A stretch of DNA of 60,651 nt from CAZHDI01 sp964531285. Its GTDB lineage: Bacteria; Pseudomonadota; Alphaproteobacteria; JAJFIK01. The translations under genes were made by a program, and so were the position numbers. Of the stretch, positions 36,370-45,492 are shown piece by piece. The stretch covers positions 1 to 60,651 of the forward strand of contig CAZHDI010000009.1 of assembly GCA_964531285.1 (NCBI GenBank), in the 5' to 3' direction. The notes beneath the pieces were generated by a model that did not search any database, had not been told where the DNA came from, and saw only the letters and a program-made list of their open reading frames with translations. The number at the start of each line of letters is the position of its first letter. The first letter of the stretch is position 1.

Positions 36370-37095
36370 ATGAAGCCGCTGGTATTGATCGTTGAGGACG
36401 AAGACGCGCTGACGACGCTCCTGGCCTATAATCTGGAGCGGGACGGTTACCGCACCTTGAGCGCGCGCGATGGCGACGAGGCCCTCCTGGTGATCCAGGA
36501 ACAAAGGCCCGATCTAGTGCTTTTGGATTGGATGTTGCCGAAGGTCTCCGGCATCGAACTGTGCCGGCGCCTGCGCAGTCGGCCCGAAACCCGCAATCTG
36601 CCCATCGTCATGCTGACCGCGCGCGGCGAGGAAGAGGACCGCATCCGCGGTCTCGATACCGGTGCGGACGATTATATCTCCAAGCCGTTTTCCATGGCCG
36701 AACTGCTGGCGCGCGTGCGCAGCGTGCTGCGCCGTATCCGCCCGGCATTGGCCGAGGATATCGTGCATTTCGGCGACATCAGCGTGGACCGGTCGGCCCA
36801 CAGGGTCCGGCGCAACGACCGCGACATTCATCTGGGTCCGACGGAATTTCGCCTGCTGGATCATTTGATCCAGCATCCCGGCCGGGTCTTCAGCCGGGAG
36901 CAACTGCTCGATGCGGTCTGGGGCTCGGATGTCTATGTGGAGGCGCGGACGGTGGACGTCCATATCGGCCGGCTGCGCAAGGCGCTCAACGGTCCGGGGG
37001 AATTGGACCCGATCCGGACGGTGCGGTCGGCCGGCTATTCGTTCGATGAGAGTTACAGCGGATCGTCCGGGGGCGGCATGCCGCCCGCCGGATGA
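36370..37095 (+). CDS. phoB: Phosphate regulon response regulator PhoB
   Basis: Encodes 241 residues. The receiver has the acid pair Glu9-Asp10 (VEDED), the phospho-acceptor Asp53 in LLDWMLP, the Thr in MLTARGEEEDRI and the Lys in DYISKPF. The C-terminal winged-helix DNA-binding domain has PTEFRLLDHLIQHPGRVFSREQLLDAVWG and ARTVDVHIGRLRKAL, as in PhoB. It binds PHO boxes, two candidates for which are in this window. It ends the Pho cluster and converges with gcrA, 13 bases away. Confidence 0.95.
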   Translation: MKPLVLIVEDEDALTTLLAYNLERDGYRTLSARDGDEALLVIQEQRPDLVLLDWMLPKVSGIELCRRLRSRPETRNLPIVMLTARGEEEDRIRGLDTGADDYISKPFSMAELLARVRSVLRRIRPALAEDIVHFGDISVDRSAHRVRRNDRDIHLGPTEFRLLDHLIQHPGRVFSREQLLDAVWGSDVYVEARTVDVHIGRLRKALNGPGELDPIRTVRSAGYSFDESYSGSSGGGMPPAG

Positions 37096-37108
37096 TCGGG
37101 GCGGCGGC

Positions 37109-37555
37109 TCAGCCCGCGGCGCGGCGCTGCTTGTTGCGGCGGCGTTCGACCGGCTGATAGGCGATGCGGGCATGGGCCTCGCAATAGGGCGTGCCGGCAG
37201 AGGACGATCGCCCACAGAACCGGAATTCCGGCGTTGCGGGGTCGCCGATCGGCCATTTGCACATATGCTCTTTCAGCGTCATGACGGTGGCGAATTCGCC
37301 GTTGTCGAGCACGACCGGCTCCTCGACGATCACCGGTTTGATGAACACCGGTTTCGCGGTGAGTTTGGGCACCGTCACCGCCCGCGGGCGTTCCGAGCGC
37401 GCCGGGGAGCCGCGGCCCGACAGGCCGAGGCGGTGGACCTTGCCGATCACCGCGTTGCGCGTCACATCGCCAAGCTGGCGGGCGATCTGGCTGGCGCTCA
37501 GCCCTTCCGTCCAGAGCTTCTTCAGCAGTTCGACCCGTTCGTCTGTCCAAGCCAT
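37109..37555 (-). CDS. gcrA: Cell-cycle regulator GcrA
   Basis: Encodes 148 residues from the ATG at 37555. The N-terminal helix-turn-helix domain is the GcrA hallmark (MAWTDERVELLKKLWTEGLSASQIARQLG, then TRNAVIGKVHRLGL). The C-terminal sigma70-interacting domain has CKWPIGDP, RFCGR and YCEAHA. GcrA is specific to alphaproteobacteria and activates promoters with CcrM-methylated GANTC sites together with housekeeping sigma factor. DnaA-box-like elements lie about 210-240 bases upstream, fitting the DnaA control known in Caulobacter. The 3' end converges with phoB. Confidence 0.95.
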   Translation of the reverse strand: MAWTDERVELLKKLWTEGLSASQIARQLGDVTRNAVIGKVHRLGLSGRGSPARSERPRAVTVPKLTAKPVFIKPVIVEEPVVLDNGEFATVMTLKEHMCKWPIGDPATPEFRFCGRSSSAGTPYCEAHARIAYQPVERRRNKQRRAAG

Positions 37556-37969
37556 GATATGGACCTTCCCTCTACCCGTGATGGGTTCCGATGCCAGGGC
37601 GGCAGCCCTTGGGGCGCATGATCGGGGCGTGGCGCCCGGATCTGGTGTGCCGGAGCGGGGGGCGGTGAATGCGATCATGGGCAGATCTAGTACCTGCCGC
37701 CCGGCGACCGCTAGATATTGGCCACATCTCGGTTTGGAACACAAGATCCTGAGTGCCAAAAAACTGTGGATCTATATCTAGTGCTTATCCACAGCGCGGC
37801 TTGCCAGTCTGTGGGCAAGCCCTTAAGTCATGGCATTCGCGGCGGGAACGGCGCGCGGGGACTGACGCCCGGGCGCGGCGCCAATGTGCGGCGAGGGCGC
37901 GGATCACCGCAGATAAACCGTATGTAACGGCTTATCATTGGAACCTTCAGGCAGATCAAGGGGCCGGCA
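37556..37969. promoter_or_regulatory. Divergent regulatory region gcrA / ABC permease with paired DnaA boxes
   Basis: This 414-bp gene-free region carries an inverted pair of DnaA-box-like sequences: TGTGGATCT at 37765-37773 and the perfect TTATCCACA at 37785-37793. Their cores form an 8-bp inverted repeat (CTGTGGAT/ATCCACAG, 37764-37771 and 37787-37794) with a 15-base spacer. I see no GANTC site and no paired CtrA motif. Confidence 0.6.
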
Positions 37970-38827
37970 ATGGACAAAACCGCAGTCTCATCCACGTCCG
38001 GCGCCGGCGGCCCAGCTTCCGCAAGCGTGCCCTTCCCGGAATTCGGCGTACGCCGGTTCGGGGCGGTCAACTGGCTGGGTGTCTGGACGCTCTATAAGAA
38101 AGAAGTGTGGCGCTTCTTCAAGATCTCGCTCCAGACGGTCTTCGCGCCGGCGGCCACGGCGCTGTTGTTCCTGGTGATCTTCACGCTGGCGCTCGGGCGC
38201 TACCGGCCGGATGTAAACGGCATTTCCTTCGGCGCCTTCGTGGCGCCGGGGCTCGTGATGATGGCGCTCCTGCAAAATGCTTTTGCGAACTCCTCGTCCT
38301 CGCTGCTGGTCTCCAAGGTCCAGGGCAACATTGTTGACATCCTGATGCCGCCGCTTTCGGCCCAGGAATTGACCATCGCCTTCGGCATGGGCGCCATGAC
38401 CCGGGGCATCACCTGTGCCGTCGCGACCGCCATTCCCATGGCGATTTTCATGGATGTGCCGATCACCCATATCTGGGCCATTGTCTATTTCGCCGTCGGC
38501 GCGTCCCTGGTGCTCGGTCTCCTGGGAGTGATTGCCGGGGTATGGTCGGAGAAATTCGACCATCTGGCCTCGATCACGAACTTCGTCATCGTGCCGCTGT
38601 CCCTGCTGTCGGGCACGTTCTATTCGATCACGATCCTGCCGGAGCCGTTCCACGCGATCAGCTTGTGGAACCCGTTCTTCTATTTTATCGACGGTTTCCG
38701 CTATGGCTTTACGGGCACCGCCGATGGCAGTGTGGGGATCGGCATGGCCGTCGTCGCCGTCCTGGCCATCGGCCTGTGGTTCATTGCCCACCGGATGATC
38801 GCATCCGGTTATCGGCTCAAGGCCTGA
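37970..38827 (+). CDS. ABC-2 type transporter permease without adjacent ATPase
   Basis: Encodes 285 residues. After about 50 hydrophilic residues there is the ABC-2 permease pattern: GVWTLYKKEVWRFFK before the first span, about six spans (near 62-82, 92-110, 140-160, 170-195, 205-225, 255-275) and the typical LSGTFYSITILPEPFHAISLWNPFFYFIDGFRYG near the C-terminus. The family exports polysaccharides, drugs or heme-like compounds. No ATP-binding partner is next to it; its ATPase must be encoded elsewhere. It is followed by argD after 53 bases. Confidence 0.88.
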   Translation: MDKTAVSSTSGAGGPASASVPFPEFGVRRFGAVNWLGVWTLYKKEVWRFFKISLQTVFAPAATALLFLVIFTLALGRYRPDVNGISFGAFVAPGLVMMALLQNAFANSSSSLLVSKVQGNIVDILMPPLSAQELTIAFGMGAMTRGITCAVATAIPMAIFMDVPITHIWAIVYFAVGASLVLGLLGVIAGVWSEKFDHLASITNFVIVPLSLLSGTFYSITILPEPFHAISLWNPFFYFIDGFRYGFTGTADGSVGIGMAVVAVLAIGLWFIAHRMIASGYRLKA

Positions 38828-38880
38828 GGGGTCCCGCGCGGGGGCGCCGTGCGGGTCCTTAAGAGAGTGAGTGTCCCGCC

Positions 38881-40062
38881 ATGATCGATCCGGTTCTGCC
38901 CAGCTATGCCCGTGCCGAGCTTGCCTTCGAGCGCGGCGACGGGCCGTATCTGGTGACGGCGGACGGCGCGCGCTATCTCGATTTCGCGGCCGGGATCGGG
39001 GTCAATGCCCTGGGGCACAGCCATCCGGGCGTGGTGGCCGCGCTCAAGGCCCAGGCCGATGCGCTGTGGCATATCTCCAATCTTTATCAGATCCCCGAAC
39101 AGGCCCGCCTGGCCGAACGTCTGGTCGCGGCGACCTTTGCCGACACCGTGTTCTTCAGCAATTCGGGCGCCGAGGCGGTGGAGTGCGGGGTCAAGATGGC
39201 CCGCCGCTTCCACGCGGTGAACGGCCGGACCGAACGCTGGCGGATCATCACGGTCGAGGGCGCCTTTCATGGCCGGACCCTCGCGATGATTTCGGCCGGC
39301 AATCAGGCCAAGCATCTCGATGGGTTCGGGCCGCGGGTTGACGGCTTCGATCAAGTGCCGTTCGGCGATCATGATGCGCTGGAAGCCGCTGCCGCCAAAC
39401 CCGACACCGCGGCGATCCTGGTCGAACCGCTCCAGGGCGAGGGGGGCATCCGCCGGGTGCCCGACCAATGCATGGCGGGTCTGCGGGCGTTGTGCGACCG
39501 GCACGGCATTCTGCTCATTCTCGATGAGGTCCAAAGCGGCAACGGACGAACGGGCAAATTCTACGCCCATGAACATGCCGGCATGGCACCGGATATTCTG
39601 TGTACGGCCAAGGGGCTCGGCAACGGTCTGCCCATCGGTGCGACCATGGCGCGCGAGGCGGTCGGCGCGGTCATGACCGCCGGGTCCCATGGCTCCACCT
39701 TCGGCGGTAATCCGCTGGCCATGGCGGTCGGCAATGCGGTGCTCGATGTTCTGCTGGCGGACGGGTTCCTCGATGGTGTGGCGGCGCGCGGCACCCGCCT
39801 GATCGGCGAATTGGAAGGTCTTGCCGCTCAGTTTCCGGACTTGATCGAGACGGTGCGTGGCCGGGGGCTGATGATCGGCCTTAAGATGCGCATCCCCAAT
39901 GGCGACATGGTCGCGGCCTTGCGCGAGCGCGGGCTGCTCACCGCGCCGGGCGGCGACAATGTGGTGCGCCTGCTGCCGCCGCTGATCGTCTCGGACGATC
40001 ATGTGAGCGAAGCGCTCGACACGATCGCCGCCGCCTGCCAGGCCCTCCAGGCCGCCCGCTGA
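38881..40062 (+). CDS. argD: Acetylornithine aminotransferase
   Basis: Encodes 393 residues. It transaminates N-acetylglutamate semialdehyde in arginine synthesis and often N-succinyl-LL-diaminopimelate too. Class III signatures are FFSNSGAEAVECGVKMARR, GAFHGRTLAMISAGNQAKH, LLILDEVQSGNGRTGKFYAHEHAG and the PLP lysine in CTAKGLGNGLPIGA. The compact N-terminus (VLPSYARAELAFERGDG) and pairing with argF favour ArgD over RocD. argF begins 20 bases downstream. Confidence 0.93.
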   Translation: MIDPVLPSYARAELAFERGDGPYLVTADGARYLDFAAGIGVNALGHSHPGVVAALKAQADALWHISNLYQIPEQARLAERLVAATFADTVFFSNSGAEAVECGVKMARRFHAVNGRTERWRIITVEGAFHGRTLAMISAGNQAKHLDGFGPRVDGFDQVPFGDHDALEAAAAKPDTAAILVEPLQGEGGIRRVPDQCMAGLRALCDRHGILLILDEVQSGNGRTGKFYAHEHAGMAPDILCTAKGLGNGLPIGATMAREAVGAVMTAGSHGSTFGGNPLAMAVGNAVLDVLLADGFLDGVAARGTRLIGELEGLAAQFPDLIETVRGRGLMIGLKMRIPNGDMVAALRERGLLTAPGGDNVVRLLPPLIVSDDHVSEALDTIAAACQALQAAR

Positions 40063-40082
40063 CATTTGAGGAGATCTTCCCC

Positions 40083-41024
40083 ATGACCGGTCCTCTCCGG
40101 CCCCGGCATTTTTTGGATTTGCGCGATCATGACGCCGCCACCGTGCGCGCGATGCTCGATCTGGCGCGCCAGCTCAAGGAGCGCCGCCAGGGCCGTCCGC
40201 GCGGGACCGCCGATGCCGAGCCGCTGCTCCAGGGCCGGGCGCTGGCCCTCGTGTTCGAACAGGTCTCGACCCGGACGCGGATTTCGTTCGATGTCGGCAT
40301 GCGCCAGATGGGCGGCGAGACCCTATATCTGACCGGTCAGGAGCTGCAGCTGGGGCGCGGCGAAAGCATCGCCGACACCGCCCGCGTGCTGTCGCGTTAT
40401 GTGGACGCGATCATGATCCGGATCCTGGATCACGACACGCTGCTCAGTCTTGCGGCCCATGCGGATGTTCCGGTCATCAACGGTCTGACCCGGCGCAGCC
40501 ATCCCTGTCAGATCATGGCCGACCTTCTGACCTTCGAGGAACGCAAGGGCCCGATTGCGGGCCGGACCGTGGCCTGGGTCGGGGACGCGAACAATGTCTC
40601 GGAGTCGTGGATCGAGGCTGCCGTGCTGCTGGGCTTCGAGTTGCGCATGGCGTGCCCGCCCGATCACGGCGTCGGCCATGCCACGCGCGACTGGGTGCGC
40701 GAATGCGGCGGCGCCGTGTTCTTCACCGAGGATCCGGCGGCTGCGGTGACCGGAGCCGATTGCGTGGTGACGGACACCTGGGTCTCGCTCGGGGACGACG
40801 ATGCCGAGGCGCGGCACAAACGGCTGGCATCATATCAGGTCACGGAGGACCTCATGGCGCGCGCCGCCGGCGATGCCATTTTCATGCATTGCCTGCCCGC
40901 CCATCGGGGCGAGGAAATGACCGCCGGCGTCATCGATGGTCCGCAGTCGGCGGTTTGGGACGAAGCGGAAAACCGTCTGCATGCGCAAAAAGGTATTCTG
41001 GCCTGGGCCTTGGGCGCGATTTGA
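40083..41024 (+). CDS. argF: Ornithine carbamoyltransferase
   Basis: Encodes 313 residues and makes citrulline from ornithine and carbamoyl phosphate. The carbamoyl phosphate motif VSTRTRISFD, the HPCQIMADLLT loop and the ornithine-binding HCLPAHRGEE motif are all intact, which separates it from acetylornithine carbamoyltransferases. RHFLDLRDHDAATVR is the normal start. It lies in an argD-argF-hslO run with short gaps; hslO starts 28 bases later. Confidence 0.95.
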   Translation: MTGPLRPRHFLDLRDHDAATVRAMLDLARQLKERRQGRPRGTADAEPLLQGRALALVFEQVSTRTRISFDVGMRQMGGETLYLTGQELQLGRGESIADTARVLSRYVDAIMIRILDHDTLLSLAAHADVPVINGLTRRSHPCQIMADLLTFEERKGPIAGRTVAWVGDANNVSESWIEAAVLLGFELRMACPPDHGVGHATRDWVRECGGAVFFTEDPAAAVTGADCVVTDTWVSLGDDDAEARHKRLASYQVTEDLMARAAGDAIFMHCLPAHRGEEMTAGVIDGPQSAVWDEAENRLHAQKGILAWALGAI

Positions 41025-41052
41025 ACGGGGCGCGATTGGAACGGAGACGGCA

Positions 41053-42090
41053 ATGTCCTCGGACGGCGACAGCACGATTCATACCCTGCGCCCCACCGGC
41101 GATGATCTGGTCCTGCCGTTTATGGTGGAACGCACCGGCGTGCGCGGGCGTCTGGTGCGCACCGGCCCGGCGATCGACACAATCCTCAGCCGGCACGATT
41201 ATCCCGAGCCGGTGTCGATCGTGCTCGGCGAGGCGTTGGTCATTGCCGCGCTGCTCGGCACCTCGCTGAAAGTCGACGGGACGCTGACCCTTCAGACCCA
41301 TTCGGACGGGCCGGTGAGTCTGTTGGTGGCGTCCTACCGATCGCCCGGCGTGTTGCGCGGCTATGCCATGGTCGATCACGACCGGCTCGCCGAAAGGGAA
41401 GAACCGTCCGCACCCGGCGCGGTCTTGGGCGAGGGGACCCTTGCGCTGACCATTGATCCGGGCGGCGGCCTCAACCGCTATCAGGGCCTGGTGCCGCTCA
41501 ACTCAAATGGTCTTGATCTGGCGATCCAGGATTATTTTGCCCAGTCGGAGCAGATCGCCACCCGCGTCATGCTGGCGGTGGGCCGGCGCTATGTGCCGGG
41601 TCAGCGGGCCGACGGGCCGGTCTGGCGCGCCGGTGGTCTGTTCGTCCAGCATCTGGCAGCCGATGGCGGCATGACGGATGCGGAGGAAAGGGCCGCGCGC
41701 CGTGCCGCGGAAGGCACGGCGGTCACCGAAGCCGGCGAGCCGGTCGAGGAGGCCTGGAACCGGGTCACTACACTCATGGCGACCACGGAGGACCATGAAC
41801 TCCTCGATCCGCTGCTGGCCCCCGAGCGCCTGCTCATGCGCCTGTTTCACGAGGATGGCGTGCGGGTGTTCGACAAAAGCGCGCTGGGCATCGATTGCCG
41901 CTGCACGCCGGAGCGGCTGCGCGATATCCTCGCCCGCTATGCCGGTGAGGATCTTGATGATCTTGTCGAGAACGGGGTTGTGACCATGCATTGCGAGTTC
42001 TGCAATCGCGATTATACGTTCGATCCGGCAGAAATTTCTGCACGGGCCGCCCAGGCCGGCGGCGCCGCAGATCAGGAGAACGGACAATGA
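41053..42090 (+). CDS. hslO: Redox-regulated chaperone Hsp33
   Basis: Encodes 345 residues. The N-terminal Hsp33 fold starts at VLPFMVERTGVRGRLVR. The C-terminal redox switch has the zinc cysteines in DCRC and CEFC, so the oxidation-activated mechanism should be intact. It protects unfolded proteins under oxidative stress in the cytoplasm. Pairing with argF recurs in alphaproteobacteria. Its stop overlaps the next gene by ATGA. Confidence 0.94.
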   Translation: MSSDGDSTIHTLRPTGDDLVLPFMVERTGVRGRLVRTGPAIDTILSRHDYPEPVSIVLGEALVIAALLGTSLKVDGTLTLQTHSDGPVSLLVASYRSPGVLRGYAMVDHDRLAEREEPSAPGAVLGEGTLALTIDPGGGLNRYQGLVPLNSNGLDLAIQDYFAQSEQIATRVMLAVGRRYVPGQRADGPVWRAGGLFVQHLAADGGMTDAEERAARRAAEGTAVTEAGEPVEEAWNRVTTLMATTEDHELLDPLLAPERLLMRLFHEDGVRVFDKSALGIDCRCTPERLRDILARYAGEDLDDLVENGVVTMHCEFCNRDYTFDPAEISARAAQAGGAADQENGQ

Positions 42091-42683
42091 CCATTACGCG
42101 GATAATGGCTGTGTGCGGACTGACGATGGCCGTCTGGCTCGGCGGCTGCGCGGGTCCGGAGATCGCCGAGGTACCCGAGATCGCCTTCCCGGGCGGCCCG
42201 GTGGTGCGCCTGGAAGCGGAACGTCCGGCGTCGCTTGAGGATGACTACCGCCCACCCCTGCGCGCGCCCCATGTGGAGCATCTCTATCGCATCGCTCCGG
42301 CCCAGATCGCCCGGACCTGGCTGCGTGAGCGGGTGGCGCTGTCGGGCAGCGGCGGCACCGTGCGCATGACCATCCACGATGCCAGCGTGGTCGAAGAAAA
42401 ACTCGCCAATGGCGGCGGCGTCCTGGGGTTCTTCCGCAACGATCCCGACCGGCGCCTGACCGCGCGGCTCGATGTGACGCTGACCTATGTGGGCTGGGCC
42501 GGGTCGGCGGGCAGTTCGCGCGCCGTCGCCGAAGTGAGCCGCACCCTGATGGAAAACGCCGATGAGGCCGAGGTCGAAGCGGCCTATTTTCAGATGATGA
42601 AAAGGCTGAGCGAGGCTTTCGACGCCGAAATGCGCAAGCGCATCGACGAGACCTATCAGCGGGTTTTGAATTCCGTCGGCTGA
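42087..42683 (+). CDS. Hypothetical lipoprotein downstream of hslO
   Basis: Encodes 198 residues with lipobox LGGC after a short hydrophobic segment; AGGAGAA precedes the ATG, which overlaps the hslO stop. The mature part has a beta-rich core (GTVRMTIHDASVVEEKL, RRLTARLDVTLTYVG) and a C-terminal helix. It resembles the lipoproteins often found after hslO in alphaproteobacteria, but I cannot name a function. It ends six bases from the convergent argE. Confidence 0.75.
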   Translation: MTITRIMAVCGLTMAVWLGGCAGPEIAEVPEIAFPGGPVVRLEAERPASLEDDYRPPLRAPHVEHLYRIAPAQIARTWLRERVALSGSGGTVRMTIHDASVVEEKLANGGGVLGFFRNDPDRRLTARLDVTLTYVGWAGSAGSSRAVAEVSRTLMENADEAEVEAAYFQMMKRLSEAFDAEMRKRIDETYQRVLNSVG

Positions 42684-42689
42684 CCGCCT

Positions 42690-43874
42690 TTATGCCCGCA
42701 CGGCCTCGACCAGCCGGTCGAGAAACGCGTCGCAGGCCGCCAATTGCCGCGCCTCGACGAATTCATCGGGTTTGTGCGCCTGGGCGATGTCTCCGGGTCC
42801 GCACACCACGGCCGGAATGTCCGATCCCTGAAACAGGCCGGCTTCGGTCGCATAGGCCGCCGTGTGAACCGCGTTCTGACCCGCCAGATGCAGCGCCAGC
42901 GCTTCGGCGGGCGAGCCCTCCAGGGCCCGCAAGGCGGGGGCATGGGAGATGGGCCGGGTTTCAATGGCGGCCGCCGGCGCGGTCTTGCGCATCTCCGGCA
43001 GGACCTCGCCATGGGCGAAATCCATCAGCCGGCGCACGATCACCTCATCATCATCGGTGGGCAGCGACCGGTATTCCCAGACGAACCGGCAATGCTCGGG
43101 AATGATATTCGCCGCTGTGCCGCCCTTGATCGTTCCCACCGAGAGCGTCGTATAGGGCGGATCGAACCGGCCCGAAGGATCCCCGCGTGCGATCAGCTCC
43201 GCCCCGATCTCGCCGAGAAAGGCGATGAGCCGGCTTGCGGCCAGGATCGCACTCGAGCCTTCCGCAGGCTGACTGGAATGGGCCGCCTGGCCGGTGATCA
43301 GGGTCTCCTGCACCCGGATGCCCTTATGGGCATTGACGACGGTCATGGAGCTGGGTTCGCCGATGATGGCCAGCGCCGGGCGCGGATAATGGGCCGCGAT
43401 ATGATCGAGCATCGGCCGCACGCCCCGGCAGCCGATTTCCTCGTCATAGCTGAGCGCGATATGAACCGGGCGCGCCAACGGCTTGGCCGTCAATGCCGGT
43501 ACCTTGGCGAGCACGGCGGCGACAAACCCTTTCATGTCCGAGGTCCCGCGCCCGTAATAGCGCCCGTCACGCAGATCCAGCGTGAACGGATCGCTCGACC
43601 AGGTCTGTTCATCCACCGGCACCACATCCGTATGACCGGACAGGACGATGCCGTCGGGCCCGTCCGGGCCTATGGTGGCATAGAGATTGGCCTTCGTGCC
43701 GTCCGCATTCGGAATGACATCGTAGCGCACGCCATGGGCGTCGAGATGCGCGCGCACGAAATTGACGAGCGCCATATTGGACAGCCGGCTCGTGGTGTCG
43801 AAGCCGATCAGATGCGCCAGCATGTCAACGGTTTTGGCGGAGGGGGGCGTGGCCGGCGCGGCGAGAGCGGTCAT
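42690..43874 (-). CDS. argE: Acetylornithine deacetylase (M20 family)
   Basis: Encodes 394 residues from an ATG preceded by GGAGAC. It removes acetate from N-acetylornithine. The M20 metal site has SGHTDVVPVD, the DMKG motif with GRGTSDMKGF, and EEIGCRG; the dimerisation domain has GQAAHSSQP. The length and sequence style are those of the alphaproteobacterial ArgE. It faces argD-argF from the opposite strand, so the arginine genes here are split into two units. Confidence 0.92.
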   Translation of the reverse strand: MTALAAPATPPSAKTVDMLAHLIGFDTTSRLSNMALVNFVRAHLDAHGVRYDVIPNADGTKANLYATIGPDGPDGIVLSGHTDVVPVDEQTWSSDPFTLDLRDGRYYGRGTSDMKGFVAAVLAKVPALTAKPLARPVHIALSYDEEIGCRGVRPMLDHIAAHYPRPALAIIGEPSSMTVVNAHKGIRVQETLITGQAAHSSQPAEGSSAILAASRLIAFLGEIGAELIARGDPSGRFDPPYTTLSVGTIKGGTAANIIPEHCRFVWEYRSLPTDDDEVIVRRLMDFAHGEVLPEMRKTAPAAAIETRPISHAPALRALEGSPAEALALHLAGQNAVHTAAYATEAGLFQGSDIPAVVCGPGDIAQAHKPDEFVEARQLAACDAFLDRLVEAVRA

Positions 43875-43922
43875 GATGTCTCCAGGCTGAGATGAGACGA
43901 ACAGGCTAGCCCAGCCGCCGGG

Positions 43923-45371
43923 TCAGCGCCAGAAGGACGGCACGAACAGCACCAGGACCGTGAACAATTCCAGCCGGCCCAAGAGCATGGCGATGGAGAG
44001 GATCCATTTAGCGGTATCGTCGAGCGAGGCAAACGAGCCCGAGGGACCGACCACCGGCCCCAGGCCCGGCCCGACATTGGCCAGGGCCGTACCCGCCGCC
44101 GACAGGGCGGTGATGGTGTCGAGCCCATGCAGGGCCAGAAGCACCGCCGTGATGCAGAAGATCAGCGCGAACAGGAACATGTAACTCGTGACGGACGAAA
44201 TCACATCGTCCGACAGAACCCGCCGGCCGTAACGGGGCACAAACACACCGTGCGGCAGCATCACCCGTTTGACCTGGGCATCGACCGCCGCCCAGAGCAC
44301 ATGAAACCGGAAGATTTTGATGCCGCAGGAGGTCGATCCGGCGCATCCGCCAATGAACATGGTGAAAAAGAACACCGACACGGCAAAGCCGCCCCACAGG
44401 GAATAGTCCGTGGTCGCATAGCCCGTCCCGGTCAGCACCGAGACGATATTGAAGGCGGCATAGCGCAGCGCCTGGCCCGGCTCATTGATTTGGTTCATGA
44501 CCTGATGAACCGTCATGACGGCAATCAGGATGACCAGTAGACCCAGAAACAGGCGCACCTGGCGGTCTTCCACGAAGGCCCGGAAATTACCGCGCAGCAT
44601 CAACAGATAAAGCGCGAAAGGCAGCCCGCCCAAGACCATGAAAACGATGGCGATGGTGTCGATCGCGACGCTGTCGAAGGCGGCGATGGAGGCGTCCTTT
44701 GTCGAATAGCCGCCGGTCGCGACGGTGGTCATGGCATGGGCGACCGAGTCGAACGGTGTCATGCCGGCCAGATAGTAGGCCAGGGCGCAAGTCGCCGAGA
44801 TGATTACATACAGAAGCGCGATCGAGGTCGCGAATTGGGCGGCCCGGGGCAGCATCTTCTCGGACCGGTCGGAGGATTCCAGATGGAACAGCTGCATGCC
44901 GCCGACCTGCAGCATGGGGAGGATTGCCACCGCCATCACGATGATCCCGACACCGCCAAGCCATTGCAGGATCGCCCGCCAGATGAGAACGCCCGGCGGG
45001 GCGGTGTCGAGGCCGGTGATCACGGTCGATCCGGTCGTGGTCAGCCCCGACATCGCTTCGAAAAACGCATCGGCATAGCCGAGCTTCAGGTCGCACAGCG
45101 CGAAAGGCAGGGCCGCAAAGACAGCCGTCACGACCCAGGCCAGGGTGGTCAGCAGGAAGGCCTGTTGAAAGCTCAACTCGCCTTTGCCGCGACCGGCATG
45201 GGTGATCCACAGACCGCCCCCCACGAACAGGGTAATCCCGGCCGATGCTGCAAACGCCTGCCAGTCGGGATTGCCGACCGCCCAGTCCGCCCAAACCGGC
45301 ACCAGCATGCTGAGACCGAGCGTCGTCAGCAGGATTCCCAGAACCAGAAGAATGGGTTGGAACACTCGCAC
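43923..45371 (-). CDS. trkH: Trk-type potassium uptake protein TrkH
   Basis: Encodes 482 residues from a GTG with GAGGTGAC upstream. Four pore-loop repeats with the selectivity Gly are visible (MSGLTTTGSTVITG, MTTVATGGYSTKD, VSVLTGTGYATTDY, ALANVGPGLGPVVGP) between about ten spans, and FIGGCAGSTSCGIKIFR is characteristic. It imports K+ and needs a TrkA-type regulator, which is not in the window. It is 48 bases upstream of argE on the same strand. Confidence 0.94.
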   Translation of the reverse strand: MRVFQPILLVLGILLTTLGLSMLVPVWADWAVGNPDWQAFAASAGITLFVGGGLWITHAGRGKGELSFQQAFLLTTLAWVVTAVFAALPFALCDLKLGYADAFFEAMSGLTTTGSTVITGLDTAPPGVLIWRAILQWLGGVGIIVMAVAILPMLQVGGMQLFHLESSDRSEKMLPRAAQFATSIALLYVIISATCALAYYLAGMTPFDSVAHAMTTVATGGYSTKDASIAAFDSVAIDTIAIVFMVLGGLPFALYLLMLRGNFRAFVEDRQVRLFLGLLVILIAVMTVHQVMNQINEPGQALRYAAFNIVSVLTGTGYATTDYSLWGGFAVSVFFFTMFIGGCAGSTSCGIKIFRFHVLWAAVDAQVKRVMLPHGVFVPRYGRRVLSDDVISSVTSYMFLFALIFCITAVLLALHGLDTITALSAAGTALANVGPGLGPVVGPSGSFASLDDTAKWILSIAMLLGRLELFTVLVLFVPSFWR

Positions 45372-45421
45372 CCGTCACCTCGCGTTCGCGGCCGGTGCCC
45401 GGCGCGCCGTCCCGCTTTATG

Positions 45422-45459
45422 GCCCGGGCGCTTGCCGTCTGGCAAGGCGACGCCCGGGC
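45422..45459. other. Two-tier stem-loop between folE and trkH
   Basis: GCCCGGGCG (45422-45430) pairs with CGCCCGGGC (45451-45459), and inside it CTTGCC (45431-45436) pairs with GGCAAG (45441-45446). It lies in the 121-bp gap between two minus-strand genes. No T-run follows on either side; it may be an RNA processing or attenuation structure. Confidence 0.6.
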
Positions 45460-45492
45460 GGGAGCGCCCGGACGCATCGGTGACGGTGCGGC

